Of a stretch of 64,000 nucleotides of DNA, positions 61,861-64,000 are shown in pieces. A program made the position numbers and the translations under genes. The notes beneath the pieces were generated by a model that saw nothing but the letters and a program-made list of their open reading frames with translations, was not told where the DNA came from and searched no databases. This DNA comes from Coriobacteriales bacterium (GTDB lineage Bacteria; Actinomycetota; Coriobacteriia; Coriobacteriales; UBA8131), in assembly GCA_031277035.1 (NCBI GenBank), contig JAISLY010000060.1, forward strand, positions 1-64,000, written 5' to 3'. How positions within the stretch are numbered: position 1 is the stretch's first letter; each line of letters opens with the position of its first letter.

Positions 61861-61914
61861 TGGTTTTGATCGCAGAACGATGCGTGCCTTTGGACTGAAG
61901 ACAGGAGGTTTGGG

Positions 61915-62178
61915 ATGACTTTGAATGAACTGCTCGAACTCTCGACCGCCGAACAGGAGAAGTGGCTTGCCGACCAACTCGCTGGCGGCAAGACTCCCGA
62001 GGAGGTGTATGCCGCACTGGGCACCGACAAAGGTGGCCTGGGAAAGGTGGGTATCTTCTACGTCCCGCCCAAGAAGGCGTTCATGATCAAACCGATGCGC
62101 GGCTATCAGACCACTCGTCTGAGTGGCAATGAGAAGACCGGCGACGCTGGCATCCAGGGAGGCCAAACCATCGGATAA
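61915..62178 (+). CDS. Small soluble protein in the molybdoenzyme cluster, 87 residues
   Basis: ATG 61915 follows ACAGGAGGTTTGGG, a strong ribosome site. The N-terminal half is helical and acidic (LNELLELSTAEQEKWLADQLAGGKTPEEVYAALG), resembling small helix-turn modules. The C-terminal half has VGIFYVPPKKAFMIKPMRGYQ and a Gly/Thr tail. No Cys, signal or membrane segment is present. I do not recognise it. Its place between redox genes suggests a chaperone or regulator for the enzyme. Confidence 0.65.
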   Translation: MTLNELLELSTAEQEKWLADQLAGGKTPEEVYAALGTDKGGLGKVGIFYVPPKKAFMIKPMRGYQTTRLSGNEKTGDAGIQGGQTIG

Positions 62179-62297
62179 GGCCTTCGGAGAGACTTCGGAG
62201 GAGTTCACGGGGATCCAGGCAGATCTCACACGTAGCTCCGAAGCGCCGTGGGATAGGTTTTGAGAACGACGAGACAGAAGTTTTGGAGGATCAGCGT

Positions 62298-62603
62298 ATG
62301 TGTTTCAGACCAGCAGGTGTTGATCTACCCGATCCCGTATGCCCCGAATGTGGCAAGAAGATGCAGATCATCGGGGGCGTCGTGATGAAGAAGTGCCCAT
62401 TTTGCAAGGCGGATTTGACCAAGTATGCCGAGCAGTTCGGCTACACCGCCGGTGGCGCACAAGCCCCAGGCGCCCCAGGTGCCCCCAAAGCTCCCGGTGC
62501 CCCCGGTGCCCCCAAAGCTCCCGGTGCCCCCGCGGCGCCACCAAGGCCTCCCGCGCCACCGGCGGTGCCTGGAACTCCCGGCACGCCAAAGCCGCCTGCG
62601 TAA
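62298..62603 (+). CDS. Zinc-ribbon protein with Pro/Ala/Gly tail, 101 residues
   Basis: The start at 62298 follows TTTTGGAGGATCAGCGT. An N-terminal zinc ribbon (CPECGKKMQIIGGVVMKKCPFCKADL) is followed by a collagen-like tail of A-P-G-A-P-K units (about 53-101), encoded by an in-frame repeat (62460-62560). It is a small cytoplasmic protein that may bind metal or DNA. It lies in the same direction and about 120 bp after the 87-residue gene. Confidence 0.7.
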   Translation: MCFRPAGVDLPDPVCPECGKKMQIIGGVVMKKCPFCKADLTKYAEQFGYTAGGAQAPGAPGAPKAPGAPGAPKAPGAPAAPPRPPAPPAVPGTPGTPKPPA

Positions 62604-62690
62604 CAAAGCCTTTTGCACAAACGTCCTGCGTGTGCGGGAGCGCACCGGCGGAACTCTTTGCAAGACGGATGACGAAACGGAAGTTTACCG

Positions 62691-62873
62691 ATGTGTGGAT
62701 ACGGCTGTTCAGGGTGTGGGAGATGCCAGGGGGGATTCGAATCCAAGATTATCCCCAAGGGCTTTTGTGACCGGTGCCAGACCTTTAACAGCCCTTCTGC
62801 AACCGTGTGCAAAAAGTGCGGAGCGCCCATAGACAACGCAAAGGCCCGGAAGGTGACTCCCGGCACTCGATGA
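62691..62873 (+). CDS. Cys-rich small zinc-ribbon-like protein, 60 residues
   Basis: The protein begins MCGYGCSGCGRCQGG and continues with FCDRCQTFNSPSATVCKKCGAP, giving nine Cys, of which the last four form a zinc ribbon and the first four or five a second metal site. GGAAG precedes ATG 62691. It overlaps nothing and lies 27 bp before the transporter gene. No family is recognised. Metal or cluster binding is likely from composition alone. Confidence 0.65.
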   Translation: MCGYGCSGCGRCQGGFESKIIPKGFCDRCQTFNSPSATVCKKCGAPIDNAKARKVTPGTR

Positions 62874-62900
62874 GGGACGACGACAGCACGGAGAGGCTTT

Positions 62901-64000
62901 ATGACTGAGACAAAACCTGGCTCTGCCCTTCGAACCCGGCGGCTGCTCTACCTGGCCTTTGCCACCCTGACCCTGCTGGTGCTTGGCCTTATCTATGCCT
63001 GGTCGATCTTCGCAACCCCCATTGGTGCGCAGTTCGAAACATACAAGCCGATGCTTGGACGGGTCTTTCAGGTCTCGATGTTCGCGTTTTGCCTCTCCGC
63101 CCTGGCGGGTGCCCAGATAAGTCGTCTGGCATCGTTTCGGGTCGCCCTCATTGTGTCGGCCGTCCTCCTTGGCGTCGGCTTTGTGACCTGTGCCCTGTTC
63201 GCCGCACACGGAGTCTGGGTGCTGTTCGTCTGCTATGGCGTCCTGGCGGCCTCCGGGGTCGGCATCGCCTATAACGCCATCATATCGCTTGTTAATCCCT
63301 GGTTTCCCGACCGCGTGGGCCTCTCCTCAGGCTTCATGATGATGGGCTTTGGCGTCTCCTCTCTCGTCTTCGGCTCCCTGGCCAGCCTGCTGATAGCGCG
63401 GCTGGGGGGTTGGCAGGGGGTCTTTTATCTGGTTGCAGCCGCGGCCATTCTGGTCATACTCGTCCTGGCATTCATGGTACGGCCGGCCCCGCACAATCTC
63501 GAAAAACTTCTTGCCGGTGAGACTGCGGTGGGCAAGGCGGAGGAGCACGCCTCGCTCAGTGCAAAAAGCGTCAGAGACGCAGGCGAGCCTGGGCAAGGCG
63601 CCGCGCCCGCCTTGCAGCCTACCTCGCCGCCCGCCCTGCAGAGTGCGACACGCAGCCAGCATATCCTGAAAACCAGGGCATTTTGGCTCTATGTGGTCTG
63701 GTCCATCGTCGTTGTTGCCTGTGGGCTGATGCTCATCGGCACTGCCCGGCAGGGTGCCGAAGCACTTGGGGTCGACACTATGAGTGCGGGTCTGCCAATC
63801 CTGCTGGTCGGCCTCGTCTCGACGATGAACGGGCTGGCGCGTCTTATCAACGGGGCACTTTTTGATAAGGTGGGCCTCGTGCCGGTGATGGTAATCTGCG
63901 CGCTGCTCTCCTTTGTGGCGATGCTCGCGCTGGCTCTCTCCTTTGCCAGTGCTCTGCCGGCGCTCTACGTGGTGGCCGCCATTCTGATCGCCTTTCCCTA
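62901..64000 (+). CDS. MFS transporter, OxlT-like (3' end outside window)
   Basis: The frame is open from ATG 62901 (after GGAGAGGCTTT) to the end of the window, at least 366 residues. It begins LLYLAFATLTLLVLGLIYAWSIFATPIG, typical of oxalate/formate antiporter-like MFS proteins. It has 10 or more membrane helices so far, with a cytoplasmic Ala/Pro-rich loop between the two halves. It could import the molybdoenzyme substrate or export its product, as MFS carriers do beside Eggerthellaceae catechol dehydroxylases. Confidence 0.85.
   Translation, partial: MTETKPGSALRTRRLLYLAFATLTLLVLGLIYAWSIFATPIGAQFETYKPMLGRVFQVSMFAFCLSALAGAQISRLASFRVALIVSAVLLGVGFVTCALFAAHGVWVLFVCYGVLAASGVGIAYNAIISLVNPWFPDRVGLSSGFMMMGFGVSSLVFGSLASLLIARLGGWQGVFYLVAAAAILVILVLAFMVRPAPHNLEKLLAGETAVGKAEEHASLSAKSVRDAGEPGQGAAPALQPTSPPALQSATRSQHILKTRAFWLYVVWSIVVVACGLMLIGTARQGAEALGVDTMSAGLPILLVGLVSTMNGLARLINGALFDKVGLVPVMVICALLSFVAMLALALSFASALPALYVVAAILIAFP

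Overview
The window looks like a high-GC, monoderm, anaerobic actinobacterium of the class Coriobacteriia, most likely Eggerthellaceae (Eggerthella/Slackia/Gordonibacter-like). This is inferred from gene content, not a database match. The evidence is twin-arginine (Tat) flavoprotein lipoprotein reductases next to a LuxR regulator with about 12 membrane segments, a cytoplasmic molybdopterin oxidoreductase with ferredoxins and an MFS carrier, a BaiCD-type enoate reductase, an HspR-type dnaK operon, and a secretin-less Tad pilus locus.

Layout. 1-6.7 kb is an accessory block. It starts with the 3' end of an FtsX-type permease gene, followed by a REP-associated tyrosine transposase (RAYT) flanked by inverted palindromic repeats, small low-GC genes, a frameshifted gene, a decayed second copy of the same FtsX 3' end, and two AAA/DUF4143 ATPases with elaborate upstream repeats. 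6.8-14.4 kb holds a trigger-factor-like chaperone, a nucleotidyltransferase, a FIST sensor translationally coupled to a hybrid histidine kinase, a zinc alcohol dehydrogenase and a membrane zinc peptidase. 14.5-20.6 kb is a respiratory cluster: LuxR regulator, two Tat-exported fumarate-reductase-like flavoprotein lipoproteins and an iron-sulfur flavoprotein. 20.7-25.3 kb has an ECF sigma/anti-sigma pair and an ABC exporter behind TetR-type operators. 25.6-31.2 kb has a third DUF4143 ATPase, a MutY-like glycosylase, an enoate-reductase-like enzyme and endonuclease III. 31.4-37.1 kb is a nickel ABC importer (nikABCDE) behind a NikR-type operator. 37.3-38.7 kb has a 2Fe-2S protein, a long pyrimidine tract, a structured RNA/terminator and an ACT-domain protein. 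38.7-45.9 kb is clpB-hspR-dnaJ-grpE-dnaK, transcribed leftward. 46.2-57.9 kb is a tightly coupled leftward Tad pilus operon. 58.4-64 kb is a molybdoenzyme cluster with ferredoxins, three small proteins and an MFS transporter that runs off the window.

The main unusual theme is repeat invasion of coding DNA. A family of about 30-bp palindromes, which also pair into about 100-bp hairpins, occurs around the RAYT gene, between genes, at the nikB/nikC junction and in frame inside the nikD ATPase. Separately, short tandem repeats (minisatellites) expand linkers in at least ten proteins and many intergenic gaps. The second theme is regulatory: four 13-bp motifs spaced exactly 33 bp apart cover the promoter of a DUF4143 ATPase. 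No rRNA, tRNA or CRISPR array was recognised.
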